Origin: Bradyrhizobium barranii subsp. barranii
GTDB lineage: Bacteria > Pseudomonadota > Alphaproteobacteria > Rhizobiales > Xanthobacteraceae
NCBI RefSeq assembly: GCF_017565645.3
Contig: NZ_CP086137.1
Span: 248,001-312,000, forward strand
Direction: 5' to 3'
Length of the DNA stretch: 64,000 nt
Positions 18,115-26,700 of the stretch are shown piece by piece (the first letter of the stretch is position 1; each line of letters starts with the position of its first letter). The notes below the pieces were generated by a model, which made no database searches, was not told the origin of the DNA, and saw only the letters and a program-made list of their open reading frames with translations. Position numbers and translations under genes: made by a program.

Positions 18115-19123
18115 GCACGGCTTCCTGAATGAGGTCGAGCCGCAATAGGACTTCCTTGATCTCTTCAACGTCCAGACGACGGGTGTTATGCGAAGTATAG
18201 TCTGTCCCGTCTGAGACCTCGCGAATGCCGTCAGTAAAATACTTATCGTAGTTGAGGTCCCGCGAGTCCGCTGGGATACGGTAGTAGGTGCCGAGATCCT
18301 CCGCGCGCACCATCTCCTCCCGTGATACGAGCGACTCGTATAGCTTTTCCCCGTGCCGGGTTCCGATGACACGGATCGGGTTGTCAGAGTTCAGAACTTC
18401 ACGGATCGCCCGGGCGAGGTCACCGATCGTAGAGGCCGGCGCCTTCTGGACGAAGATATCACCGGGCCCTGCATGCGCGAAGGCATAGAGCACCAGATCG
18501 ACCGATTCGTCGAGCGACATAAGAAAGCGCGTCATCTTCGGGTCGGTCACGGTCAGAGGACGGCCCTGCCGGATCTGCTCCAGGAACAGCGGGATGACTG
18601 AGCCGCGCGATGCCATGACGTTGCCGTAGCGCGTGGCGCAGACGACCGTCTTGCTGCTGTCCGTGAGGCGTGACTTGGCGATCATCACTTTTTCCATCAT
18701 CGCCTTGGAAAGGCCCATGGCGTTCACGGGATAGACAGCCTTGTCCGTGCTCAGGACCACGCAACGCCGGACGTCGTTCTCAATCGCGGCCCGCAGTACG
18801 TTCTCGGCGCCTAGGACGTTCGTCTTGATGGCCTCCAGCGGATAGAATTCGCAGGACGGCACCTGCTTTAGTGCCGCCGCATGGAAGATGTAGTCGGTGC
18901 CACGAACGGCATCGTTGATCGCAGCGCTGTCCCGAACGTCGCCGATATAGAATTTCAGACGGTGGTCCTTTAGCGACTGCCGCATGTCTTCCTGCTTCTT
19001 CTCATCCCGGCTGAAGATGCGGATCTCAGCAAAATCGGTATTGATGAAACGTGCGACAACGGCATTGCCGAAGGAGCCCGTTCCGCCCGTGACGAGCAGC
19101 GTCTTGCCAGCGAACATAGACAT
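18107..19123 (-). CDS. fnlA: UDP-GlcNAc 4,6-dehydratase/5-epimerase (FnlA/WbjB type)
   Basis: 338 residues, short soluble CapD/FlaA1 form. LLVTGGTGSFGNAVVARF (about 9-26) binds NAD(P); STDKAVYPVNAMGLSKAMME (about 124-143) is the active-site segment in which Met replaces the Tyr of YxxxK, as usual in this branch. GTRHGEKLYESLVSREEM is the C-terminal signature. It should convert UDP-GlcNAc into the 4-keto-6-deoxy-L-talo/arabino intermediate. fnlB precedes it by 23 bases and fnlC overlaps its end, so the three genes of the UDP-L-FucNAc pathway are contiguous. Confidence 0.92.
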   Translation of the reverse strand: MSMFAGKTLLVTGGTGSFGNAVVARFINTDFAEIRIFSRDEKKQEDMRQSLKDHRLKFYIGDVRDSAAINDAVRGTDYIFHAAALKQVPSCEFYPLEAIKTNVLGAENVLRAAIENDVRRCVVLSTDKAVYPVNAMGLSKAMMEKVMIAKSRLTDSSKTVVCATRYGNVMASRGSVIPLFLEQIRQGRPLTVTDPKMTRFLMSLDESVDLVLYAFAHAGPGDIFVQKAPASTIGDLARAIREVLNSDNPIRVIGTRHGEKLYESLVSREEMVRAEDLGTYYRIPADSRDLNYDKYFTDGIREVSDGTDYTSHNTRRLDVEEIKEVLLRLDLIQEAVHA

Positions 19124-19146
19124 TCCAATCCTCGCGAAAGCCTGAA

Positions 19147-20022
19147 TCAGCCGAAATCACGCATGATGCGCACGAGAGCCGGCCATTCCGGCGGTTGATA
19201 GCCGGTCCTGCGGCGGAAGCGGCTGGAGTCGAGCGAGCGGTCGATGACGAGCGTCTCGTCCGGCACGATGTCGATCGCCCGACCATAATTATCAGCGACG
19301 ATCCTGAGCAGCTCGTATTTGCTGATCGGCGCGGCCGATACATGATAGAGGCCGCGAAGCGAACGATCGGGCAGGACAAAATCGCGGACGAGACCCATAA
19401 GCTCGGCGGTCGGCAGCCCCGAGAAGATCGCTTTGGTGAAGCCCTTGACGCTACTCGACTGCGACAGGAACCAGCCGATCAAGCCGTGAGCACTATTCAG
19501 TTCATGCCCGATGATTGAAGTCCGCAGCGTGACTGCGTTCTCGTAATCGACCTCGCCAAGAAGCTTGCTGCGACCGTAGAGATCGTCCGCGTTCGGCCGA
19601 TCCTCCTCCGAATAGTTGCCTCTGACGCCGTCGAAAACGCAATCGGTGCTGATGTGGACGAGGCGGGCGCCGGCCAGCCGGCAAAGCCTTGCCAACCGGT
19701 GCGGGAGAAGCGCGTTGATCGGAAGCGCGGCAAGTGGGTCCTTGGCTTCCGACAACTGCTTAATGAGGCCGACACAGTTGATCACCACGTCCGGCCTGAC
19801 GTCGGTCAGAATCCTGCTGAGCGCATCGACGTTCTCGACATCAATATCGCTGATGAGATTGGACCTCAGCGCCTCTGGGAACAAGGCCTGCAGTCCTTTC
19901 GATCGCGTCGAGCCGAAGGCACGGTAGCCGGCGCTTTCGGCAAAGCCTCGAAACATCGCATTGCCGAGCATTCCGGTCGCGCCAAGCACGAGCACCGTTG
20001 TGTTCGAGTTCTCCGTTATCAT
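19147..20022 (-). CDS. fnlB: RmlD-like reductase of the UDP-L-FucNAc pathway (FnlB/WbjC type)
   Basis: 291 residues. VLVLGATGMLGNAMFRGF (about 10-27) is the nucleotide-binding motif; VINCVGLIKQ, LVHISTDCVFDG and DDLYGRSKLLGEV (YxxxK, about 144-156) follow the RmlD order. In E. coli O26-like and Pseudomonas clusters this protein reduces the keto group made by FnlA. The start overlaps the stop of the upstream glycosyltransferase by ATGA. The order wbuB-fnlB-fnlA-fnlC differs from the fnlA-fnlB-fnlC-wbuB order I recall from enterobacteria. Confidence 0.88.
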   Translation of the reverse strand: MITENSNTTVLVLGATGMLGNAMFRGFAESAGYRAFGSTRSKGLQALFPEALRSNLISDIDVENVDALSRILTDVRPDVVINCVGLIKQLSEAKDPLAALPINALLPHRLARLCRLAGARLVHISTDCVFDGVRGNYSEEDRPNADDLYGRSKLLGEVDYENAVTLRTSIIGHELNSAHGLIGWFLSQSSSVKGFTKAIFSGLPTAELMGLVRDFVLPDRSLRGLYHVSAAPISKYELLRIVADNYGRAIDIVPDETLVIDRSLDSSRFRRRTGYQPPEWPALVRIMRDFG

Positions 20023-21281
20023 GTTCTGCCTTGTCTCGAACGGCCGAGGGCCTCATGAAAATGCCGCACCAAATCTTGGGCCAAGGCCCCCGGAGCGAGA
20101 TGCTGGTCGAAATAGGCTCTCCCCGCAGCACCCATCGCTTCGCGCCGCGCGGCAGGGAGGTTTCGCATTTCGAGTATGGCCGAGGCAAGCGCCGCAGAGT
20201 CTTCAGCCGGAACAGCGAGTCCCGCCTCGGCGTCGCGGATGAGGTCCGCCCCCTCCCCGTCGAGAGCGCCGATGATCGGGCGGGCGGCGGCCAGATAACT
20301 GGGAATCTTGCTTGGGATGGTCAAGGCGAGACTATCGGCTCGCCGGAGCGTTACGAGCAGTGCGGAGGCCTGAGCGAAAATCGCAGGCATCGCCTCGGCC
20401 GGATACTGGCCGGCCAGTTCGATATTGCGAAGGCCCCGCCGAGCGGTTTCCTCGCGCAGCCAGGTCGCGCGACTTCCCGCACCCACGAAAATAATCCGAA
20501 TCAACGGATCCGCTATAGTTTCAGCGCAAGCGACGACCGTCTCAAGGGCCTGCGCTGAACCGAGATTGCCGGCAAAAACAACATTGAAGCAGTCTGGCTC
20601 CATCGCCAGCGAAGACGGAGCGGCGGGGCTCCTCTCCACCAGGGCGATGTCGCCCGGATTAGGGTGATAGGCGATCGGCACACGGCGCCCCGCCGACTCC
20701 CGGATCTTCTGGACGAACCCACGCGATTGGGCAAGCAGGAGATCGGCGCGCCGGTAGATGAAGCCTGTCAGGGCGGCGACAGCGGCAAGCGCGGCCTTGT
20801 TGCGGACATACCCGGTCGATTCCAGGCTGTCGGGCCAAAGATCCTGTACCCATATGACGAGCGCCGCTCGCTTCAGAAGCTTCAGGAATGCTGCCGGTAG
20901 TCCCTGAAGAATCGGTGAGATCGCATAAACGAAGATCACGTCGTATGGTCTGCCGCGGGTAAGCCGCGGCGCGAAGAGGAGTGCGCTAAGGACGAACGAA
21001 CCATAGTTCGCCATGCGGCGCAAAGCGCCGCCCCCACCACGCGGCACGACTGGAACCCTGTGGATCATATAGCCCAACGGATGTCGCTTCGATCCAACAC
21101 CGGTGGCGCTATAGCCGTCGTAGATTTCACCTTTGGGATAGTTGGGTTGGCCGGTCAGCACCTCAACATCCACGCCGCAGGCACGAAGCGAGAGAACGAC
21201 TTCGTTAATTCGCAAGTTCTCTGGCCAGAAATGCTGACTGACAACCAAGACCCGCAGACCATTCGACTTCAGGCTTACCAT
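20019..21281 (-). CDS. wbuB: WbuB-like glycosyltransferase family 4 (L-fucosamine transferase)
   Basis: 420 residues from ATG 21281. The GT-B N-domain has LRVLVVSQHFWPENLRINEV and LTGQPNYPKGEIYDGY, both typical of WbuB; ALVIWVQDLWPDSLESTGYV follows. The C-domain has VVFAGNLGSAQALETVV and a donor site around TIPSKIPSYLAAARPIIG. Next to fnlBAC it should transfer L-FucNAc. The start is odd: a 19-bp tandem duplication spans it. With one repeat copy the frame would run straight from an ATG at 21420, which overlaps the upstream dehydratase stop, so the gene probably lost a 46-48-residue N-terminal leader and now depends on an ATG created inside the repeat. Confidence 0.85.
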   Translation of the reverse strand: MVSLKSNGLRVLVVSQHFWPENLRINEVVLSLRACGVDVEVLTGQPNYPKGEIYDGYSATGVGSKRHPLGYMIHRVPVVPRGGGGALRRMANYGSFVLSALLFAPRLTRGRPYDVIFVYAISPILQGLPAAFLKLLKRAALVIWVQDLWPDSLESTGYVRNKAALAAVAALTGFIYRRADLLLAQSRGFVQKIRESAGRRVPIAYHPNPGDIALVERSPAAPSSLAMEPDCFNVVFAGNLGSAQALETVVACAETIADPLIRIIFVGAGSRATWLREETARRGLRNIELAGQYPAEAMPAIFAQASALLVTLRRADSLALTIPSKIPSYLAAARPIIGALDGEGADLIRDAEAGLAVPAEDSAALASAILEMRNLPAARREAMGAAGRAYFDQHLAPGALAQDLVRHFHEALGRSRQGRT

Positions 21282-21295
21282 TCGACTTCAGGCTT
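21258..21295. repeat. Exact 19-bp tandem duplication at the wbuB start
   Basis: Two adjacent copies of ACCATTCGACTTCAGGCTT (21258-21276 and 21277-21295). Nineteen is not a multiple of three, so the duplication breaks the frame that would otherwise join ATG 21420 to the glycosyltransferase. The present start codon (complement of 21279-21281) lies in the second copy. Confidence 0.95.
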
Positions 21296-21416
21296 AAAGC
21301 GGACTTGCCGACAGCGGTCGTCGCGCTGATCAGGGTGACCTGTTTGCTGCTGCTCGTCGAAAACGTCTTCCCCAACGCCCTTGGATCGATCGCCGAGTCA
21401 GCGCACGAACGTTTAT

Positions 21417-21770
21417 TCATAGTCCGCCTTCCTCAAGAAGCGTCGAGTGACGCGCACGATCGGACCCGCCGGCATTCATCATTGCCGCAATCTCCGCATT
21501 CGGAGTGAAGCCAAGTTCACTCGCCAGCAGCAGCCGAAGGGCACCGGCGACATCGTGATTTTCGACTAGCCGATGGAGGTCGTCGATGATGCGCGTGATG
21601 AGCGCGCGCTCTATGTAGCGGGGCGAGGCGGCGAGAATGCCGGGTGCGCCGGTCTGGCTCAGTGTCTCGCCGGGGTCGAAAAGCTCCTCGAACAGCTTTT
21701 CGCCCGGCCGCAGTCCCGTGTAGACGATCTTGATATCGACGTCGGGGCGAAAACCGGATAGCTCCCCTGT
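21417..21770 (-). pseudogene. 3' end of a FlaA1/CapD-type nucleoside-sugar dehydratase gene
   Basis: The minus-strand frame reads LSGFRPDVDIKIVYTGLRPG and EKLFEELFDPGETL, then a normal C-terminus to TGA 21417-21419, which overlaps ATG 21420. These are the last 115 or so residues of the long membrane-bound FlaA1/WbpM-type 4,6-dehydratases. Upstream of about 21770 the similarity stops abruptly, with unrelated sequence. The N-terminal end of such a gene is found on the same strand at 24090-24457, so this is the distal half of a gene broken by loss of its centre and gain of about 2.3 kb. Confidence 0.75.
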
Positions 21771-21974
21771 AAGATTGCGCGGCAAGCGATGGTGGCCAGC
21801 CCGTCCGCGAAGACTGGGGCTGGCCACCCTGCTCCTGAGAGGGTCACATTCTTCCAGGCGCCCCAGATAATGGCGCAGACAAGTAACCGGGGCACCTACC
21901 AGAATCGGCGGGTCCCTCCTCCTCGACCAGTCTCTAAGCTGGTCCGACAGCTTGCCCAGATGGGAGACACCCGC

Positions 21975-22259
21975 ATGCCCAAACGCGTGCGCATCCGTTG
22001 CATAAACAAGACTGACAGGCGAAACGCACACGAGAGAATCAAAAATGTCGGCGGGGTAAATTCAGACGGAACGCGATGGAAGCTATCCGTTAAGAAGACT
22101 ATCCGAGACCTCGAAAGCCGCGAGTGGGAGTACTACGTCGAAGAATCAGGCGTCACTGTCGAGGTCATCGTCGCCACCGATGGCCGACACAAGTACATCA
22201 AGACAACAGTGGACGGAATTCAACCGGACAATCTCCTTTCCCTCCCTGAGTGTCCGTGA
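21975..22259 (+). CDS. DUF3892 domain protein
   Basis: 94 residues from ATG 21975, preceded by GGGAGA. RIRCINKTDRRNAHERIKNV, a GG, then EYYVEESGVTVEVIVATDG and YIKTTVDGIQPDNLLSLPEC follow the DUF3892 pattern, in which the C-terminal K-T-x-x-D-x-x-x-x-x-N-L-L-x-L-P-x-C block is conserved. The family has no established function. It lies on the strand opposite to the polysaccharide operon, in the 2.3 kb that replaced the centre of the dehydratase gene. Confidence 0.8.
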   Translation: MPKRVRIRCINKTDRRNAHERIKNVGGVNSDGTRWKLSVKKTIRDLESREWEYYVEESGVTVEVIVATDGRHKYIKTTVDGIQPDNLLSLPECP

Positions 22260-22523
22260 TGCTTATCGATCCCAGATCGTGGCGGTGCGGGCGCGACTCG
22301 GCGTCGGACTGCGTAGCCGACGCTGTCCCTATCGCGCCCGCGCTGCCGGTGAAGCTAGCGGCAACGTGATTCGGCGCCTTGACGTGAACCGAGGAGGCGC
22401 TGTCCCTACCACGCGCCGCTAACTTCGGTGGCCAGCCTCAAGGGAGGGAGAAGCTGACCGGGCAACGTATCCTCCGGACGAATGCCCTAGAGCAACTACC
22501 AGGATAGGGCGGTGACTTGGCAA

Positions 22524-22733
22524 TCAGTCTCTGATCGCAGGCAGCGCCGTCGCAAGCTGACGTTTTAGCTTGATCGGCAGTTGGCCGAATTGGCGTTGAA
22601 AGTCGTCGTTGGGAAATTCGTCTCCAAACGATGGTCGAACGTAGATTTCGTCGCGCAACACAACGAGGCTTGACGATCTGATGATCTCGTGAGGTAAATG
22701 AACCTTTCGAGGTCCAAATGATCTGCGAGATTG
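22524..22733 (-). other. Open frame without start codon, probable gene remnant
   Basis: A 69-codon minus-strand frame between stops ends in QFGQLPIKLKRQLATALPAI and TGA at 22524-22526. Its composition looks coding (VVLRDEIYVRPSFGDEF), but no ATG with a ribosome binding site is present; the first GTG/TTG is 24 codons in. Probably the 3' end of a truncated gene. Family not recognised. Confidence 0.3.
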
Positions 22734-22837
22734 TTACTGTCGCGCTCGCCGTCTTGGCTGTCAGGCTGCTGATCGCAAACCACCTGGTACGACGACGAGA
22801 CGTTTTGCGTCGCGTCCGGCGGCGCTAAGTTTCCACC

Positions 22838-23089
22838 ATGCCTCCGCCAAACAGACGCAGCCTGCCGAACCCATTGGACCTCACCCTCGTCAAAAACGAG
22901 ATGGTGAAAGGGCAGCGGATCATCGTGAACGCAGCGGCGGGTCCCAGAATGGTCGGCCGACATGGCGTTGTTCTCGGATCTGGCGGAACGCGCCACCGCC
23001 TTCGTGTTCTGCTTGACGGGTCAAAGCATGAGATAACGCTACACGCGCGTTTTGTGGATGTACTGAACGAGAACGAGCCATCCGCTTGA
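22838..23089 (+). CDS. Small KOW-like hypothetical protein
   Basis: 83 residues from ATG 22838. The central part (KGQRIIVNAAAGPRMVGRHG and VVLGSGGTRHRLRVLLDGSK) has the Gly-centred turn and beta pattern of KOW/SH3-like barrels, where V-G-R-x-G-x-V is the usual core. Similar short proteins occur in Bradyrhizobium as I recall. No function is known. It is isolated, in the insert that separates the two dehydratase fragments. Confidence 0.6.
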   Translation: MPPPNRRSLPNPLDLTLVKNEMVKGQRIIVNAAAGPRMVGRHGVVLGSGGTRHRLRVLLDGSKHEITLHARFVDVLNENEPSA

Positions 23090-23293
23090 CCTACAGCCTC
23101 GCGTCCGCTGCGCGCGGTTACATCGCCGTCGTGCGGTGTCGGATAAGGGCGTAGTTTGCGCACACAGCGCCATGTTGTTAGACCGCGCCGGCATCTGGCC
23201 GGCGATCCGTTGCGAGGCGCGACTTAGCCGGAATTGTTGATGGGCCGACGCGGCTGTTCCCGCGACGCGCCGACCACATCAACATCCGCGCCG

Positions 23294-23602
23294 CTAACTA
23301 ATTGACCGGCGCGACCTTTGGATTGCACCGAGGTATCCCTGTTTGTACGCGCTGTTTGCTGCGAGCGCGCCAGGCAGCGCCCCGACAAGCAGTGTTGCAG
23401 GAACATCCGTAAAGTTGGTGCCGTCGCTGGAGTCCTGCAACTTCGCGCTGAAGCTTGCAGCGCCGACGATCGCGCCAGTGTTGATGACAAGCGCGGCCGA
23501 TTCAAAGCCGTTTGTATCAACGCTCGTACCGTTGATCGTGGCAGCCTGCACCGCAGGCACAATGGTTGGGGTAAAGCCCAGATTCTGGATAATATCTCTC
23601 AT
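23294..23602 (-). CDS. Phage-type hypothetical protein, 3' end probably shifted
   Basis: 102 residues from ATG 23602. The sequence (IIQNLGFTPTIVPAVQAATI, VLVINTGA-like core, KLQDSSDGTNFTDVPATLL, KQGYLGAIQ) matches small prophage structural proteins that adopt a beta fold. After YLGAIQ the frame ends in basic residues, whereas another frame continues for 35 residues to 23224, so a frameshift near 23320 is likely. With the following small gene it may be a prophage scrap. Virion role is an inference. Confidence 0.5.
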   Translation of the reverse strand: MRDIIQNLGFTPTIVPAVQAATINGTSVDTNGFESAALVINTGAIVGAASFSAKLQDSSDGTNFTDVPATLLVGALPGALAANSAYKQGYLGAIQRSRRSIS

Positions 23603-23704
23603 CAAATAATTCCCTGCTTTGTATTGATTGGTGGCGAGACGCGACGTTCCCCGATCGCGTCTCGCCTGTCGCGGCCGGTAGAAAGGAACAACCGGCGCGC
23701 GGCG

Positions 23705-23908
23705 TTACTGATCCATTTCCTTGAACACCAAGCGGCGGTCGCGCGGCTTAGCGTCCTTCACCGATGCCTCAGCCTGACGCAATCGCGCGCCACGGCTTGG
23801 CTTCTTCTTGGCGGCGTGCTTGCGCACATCGGCTTTACAGATCTCGTCAAGCTTCGCGACCATGCCGCGGATCTCTGCGCGCGTTTCAGTTACCGTCTTT
23901 GCTTTCAT
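23705..23908 (-). CDS. Small basic hypothetical protein
   Basis: 67 residues from ATG 23908: MKAKTVTETRAEIRGMVAKL, DEICKADVRKHAAKKKPSRG, and a mixed-charge C-terminus ending KEMDQ. It is predicted mostly helical, with a basic KKK patch. An ATG is chosen over the upstream frame because the sequence before it looks non-coding. It lies next to the phage-type protein on the same strand. No family recognised. Confidence 0.5.
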   Translation of the reverse strand: MKAKTVTETRAEIRGMVAKLDEICKADVRKHAAKKKPSRGARLRQAEASVKDAKPRDRRLVFKEMDQ

Positions 23909-24089
23909 TGTCAGACCCCCGAATAAATCAGAGCCGGGCTTGCCGAAAGGCGCCAATCCGGCCGCTTGGCCGAGTCGACGTACTTCAGCTCGATCGCGCG
24001 TTCGATAATTGAGCGCAGCGGCGAGTATTTCTCAGCCAAGTCGCCGCGTTCGCTGAGAACGCGCTTGGCAGGGCGGCCCGAAGCGTCCG

Positions 24090-24457
24090 TAAAGCGGTGC
24101 ACGTCGCGTTGGTTGCGGTAGAGGCGGTAGGCAGCGCGAGTCGCTGCCAGGAAGACGACTAGGAAGGCCCAAGCGATAATGATCGAAGAGCGAGGGATGG
24201 CTTCGAGCCGTACGAAAAAGAAATGCGCGGCGATGAAGACCGCCGCCGAAACTGTTGCTGCCTTCATGATCGCGACAAGATCCGGCAGCGAGGCGTAGCG
24301 CCACACCCCCCCGGTTTATGCCAAGCGCAAAACCGACAAGGCTGACGGTTAGGCCGAATAGAGCCGCTGCGGCGAAATATTCGAATTCGTTCTGGACGAA
24401 GAGCTCCGAATCCAGCCGCAATACCAAGGCGAGAAGGAAAGCCGCCGAGCTTACTAC
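24090..24457 (-). pseudogene. 5' part of a FlaA1/CapD-type dehydratase gene, truncated by IS1380
   Basis: The minus strand reads FLLALVLRLDSELFVQNEFE with helices and GFALGINRG, then WRYASLPDLVAIMKAATVSA and VRLEAIPRSSIIIAWAF, the N-terminal membrane domain of long CapD/WbpM proteins. The start codon is lost where the IS1380 begins at 24458. Between INRG and WRYAS there is a run of seven C (24306-24312 on the plus strand) and the frame changes; six would keep it. Similarity fades after RAAYRLYRNQRDVH near 24090. The matching C-terminal piece is at 21417-21770. Confidence 0.75.
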
Positions 24458-26095
24458 TAGCCCGTCTTATTCGTAAGAGGCGCCCGAGAGGCTGGCGAGC
24501 GTGGTGTAAAGCGCTGATACGGCGTAGGATTCGGTTGTGAAGCCAACCCCATCACCTCCAACCGCGAACGCCACGCCCGCCATGACCGACGATACGATTC
24601 CGCCCTTCTCGTTTCCAGCCATTCACGCCAAGAAAGTCACAGCTGCCTTCGATGGTGGACGCCTAACCTCGAATGGGGGCGTGATGCTTCTGGCGATGGC
24701 CGAGCGGCGTCTCGGTTTGGCCGACAATCTGGCCCGGGTGTTCCCGGATCGGCGCGATCCGACGCGGGTCGTGCACAGCCTGGTCGATATGTTCCGCGCG
24801 CGCATGTTCGCGATCTGCTGCGGCTACGAGGACGCCGACGACCTCGATCATCTGCGGTCCGATCCCGCATTCAAGCTGGCCTGCGGTCGCCTACCGGACA
24901 CGGGCCGGGATTTGTGTTCCCAACCGACGCTGTCACGCCTGGAGAATGCGCCGCGCCTGCGCGACGTGATCCGGCTGACCTACATTTTGGTCGACGCATG
25001 GATGGATAGCTACCCGCGCGAGCCGGCATCCGTCACGCTCGACATCGATGATACCTGCGACGTCGTCCACGGCCATCAGCAGCTCTCGCTGTTCAACGCT
25101 CATTATGATGAACGCTGCTTTCTGCCGATCCACGTCTACGACACGGAGAAGAGCCGGCCCGTGGCGGTCGTGCTGCGGCCCGGCAAGACGCCGGGCGGCG
25201 TCGAGGTGCGTGCCCATCTGCGCCGCCTGGTACGGCATATCCGCACGCGATGGCACAACACGCAAATTACGTTCCGTGGCGACGGGCACTATGCCCGGCC
25301 GGAGGCCATGGCGTGGTGCGAGACCAACGGCATCGACTACATCTTCGGTCTGTCCGGCACCAAGCCTCTCGCCAGAAAAGTCGACGAGGTCGCCGACGAC
25401 ATCCGCACCCGACGCGCCATCGAGAACCTGCCGGTTCTGCGTGGCTATACCGAGACGCGCCACAAGGCAAAGTCCTGGGATCGCGAACGGCGCACCGTCG
25501 CCCGTATTGAGGCGACCATGCTCGGCCTCGACATCCGTTTCGTCGTCACCAGCCTCGATGTCGGCTCGGCCGAGTGGATCTACGACAGCCTGTATTGCGC
25601 GCGCGGCCAAGCAGAGAATCTGATCAAGCTGCATAAGACACAGCTCGCCTCCGACCGCACCAGCTGCCGTTCGGCGCTCGCCAACCAGGTCCGTCTCGTG
25701 CTCCATACGGCCGCTTATTGGCTGATGCTGACCGTGCGCGACGCCATTCCCAAAGCCCGGGAATTGGCCACTGCCGAGTTCGCGACGCTGCGTCTTCGTC
25801 TCTTGAAACTCGCTGCCCGTGTGGTCGAGACCACGAGCCGCATTCGCCTTGCGTTCGCCGCGGCATGTCCCGAAGCCGACCTGATCCGCGGCTTGCCCGG
25901 CGCGCTGCTGCCGCTCAGTCCTTGACCGGCGGGGCGTCCGCCCCCCGTTCGCCCAACCTATCCCTCAAGCGCGTTGCAAAGTACAGGTGGTCAGGCGGTG
26001 AAAAGCCGAAGGCAATCCTGTGCGCCTCGTCAGACAAGATGTGCGGCCGCATCAATCGGGCCAAAAAGCCGCACTCTCACGAATAGGACGGGCTA
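24458..26095. mobile_element. IS1380-family element, copy 1
   Basis: The ends are TAGCCCGTCTTATTCG at left and, inverted, TAGCCCGTCCTATTCG at right; 1638 bp. One transposase gene is on the plus strand. No target duplication is visible: the outer flanks are CTTACTAC and AAAGGCGG. It joins the 5' end of the dehydratase fragment to the 3' end of another truncated gene, so it probably sits at a recombination or deletion junction. A near-identical inverted copy is at 33732-35354. Confidence 0.88.
24582..25925 (+). CDS. IS1380-family transposase, copy 1
   Basis: 447 residues from ATG 24582, the same start as in copy 2; the open frame begins 45 bases earlier. DDE transposase with HAKKVTAAFDGGRLTSNGGV near the start, LDIDDTCDVVHGHQQLSLFN (about 148-167) holding the first Asp, ITFRGDGHYARPEAMAW (about 227-243) the second, and GQAENLIKLHKTQLASDRTS (about 341-360) the Glu region. 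The frame is intact, and the protein differs from copy 2 at only a few residues. Confidence 0.94.
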   Translation: MTDDTIPPFSFPAIHAKKVTAAFDGGRLTSNGGVMLLAMAERRLGLADNLARVFPDRRDPTRVVHSLVDMFRARMFAICCGYEDADDLDHLRSDPAFKLACGRLPDTGRDLCSQPTLSRLENAPRLRDVIRLTYILVDAWMDSYPREPASVTLDIDDTCDVVHGHQQLSLFNAHYDERCFLPIHVYDTEKSRPVAVVLRPGKTPGGVEVRAHLRRLVRHIRTRWHNTQITFRGDGHYARPEAMAWCETNGIDYIFGLSGTKPLARKVDEVADDIRTRRAIENLPVLRGYTETRHKAKSWDRERRTVARIEATMLGLDIRFVVTSLDVGSAEWIYDSLYCARGQAENLIKLHKTQLASDRTSCRSALANQVRLVLHTAAYWLMLTVRDAIPKARELATAEFATLRLRLLKLAARVVETTSRIRLAFAAACPEADLIRGLPGALLPLSP

Positions 26096-26541
26096 AAGGC
26101 GGTTTGGTTGAGGTGACCGTTCCTGAGCGGAGCTTTCGGAACCGGACATCGGTCGATAAGTTTGAGATGGCTGCAAGCATGCCGGGTCTTGTCGTAGCGG
26201 CAGTTCTCGTAGGTCCAGTAACTGTCCAGGAGATGGCACGCTGGGTCACATGCCGTCTGACTGATCTCTTGCCAGGTTATTCCGCCGTGAGCCTGAAGGT
26301 ACGACTTAGCGACTCTGTCTGAAATTCCCTGGAAGGAGAACGTTTCGACCATCCAGCTGAATAGGAGCGGCGTTTCCCGAGCTCGCACGATTTCACGAAG
26401 GTCGGGATCTGGCGAGCTGATACTGAGTTGAGGAGCGGACGAGAGTTGGCCACTGCTATTGCGGCATATGGCCTCGATCAGGCCGATTGCGTACCTGACC
26501 GCCGCTGCGCCGGTGGACCGAGAGTGCCCCGTCGCTGCCAA
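26096..26541 (-). pseudogene. Cys-rich hypothetical gene, 3' end removed by IS1380
   Basis: The minus-strand frame gives GITWQEISQTACDPACHLLD, SYWTYENCRYDKTRHACSHL and CPVPKAPLRNGHLNQTAFS before entering the IS end. Spaced Cys (CDPAC, NCRY, AC, RCP) and the P-L-R-N-G-x-L-N-Q block suggest a metal-binding fold; I recall this block in rhizobial proteins annotated as HhH-GPD-like, but this is unverified. The start is unclear: the only strong ribosome binding site (AAGGAGG) has no ATG at proper distance, and TTG 26541 is the first listed start. Confidence 0.5.
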
Positions 26542-26700
26542 TGATCGAGACTTTGCTAGATCAAAGATACGAGCCTCCTTTGGGCATCGCTGTCACCATC
26601 GATGTATCGCTGGGTTGTTTGGATCGAGCGATGGCCAGCCAAGAGCTGCACGTCTCTTAGGGAGCCGCCTGCCTTGTGAACGAGCCGCGCGGCTCGCGTA

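Noticed and set aside
24933..25706. Long minus-strand frames across the IS1380 transposase (and their mirror at 33772-35163)
   Set aside because: GC-rich shadow frames of the transposase; both copies show the same shadow and no coding signal.
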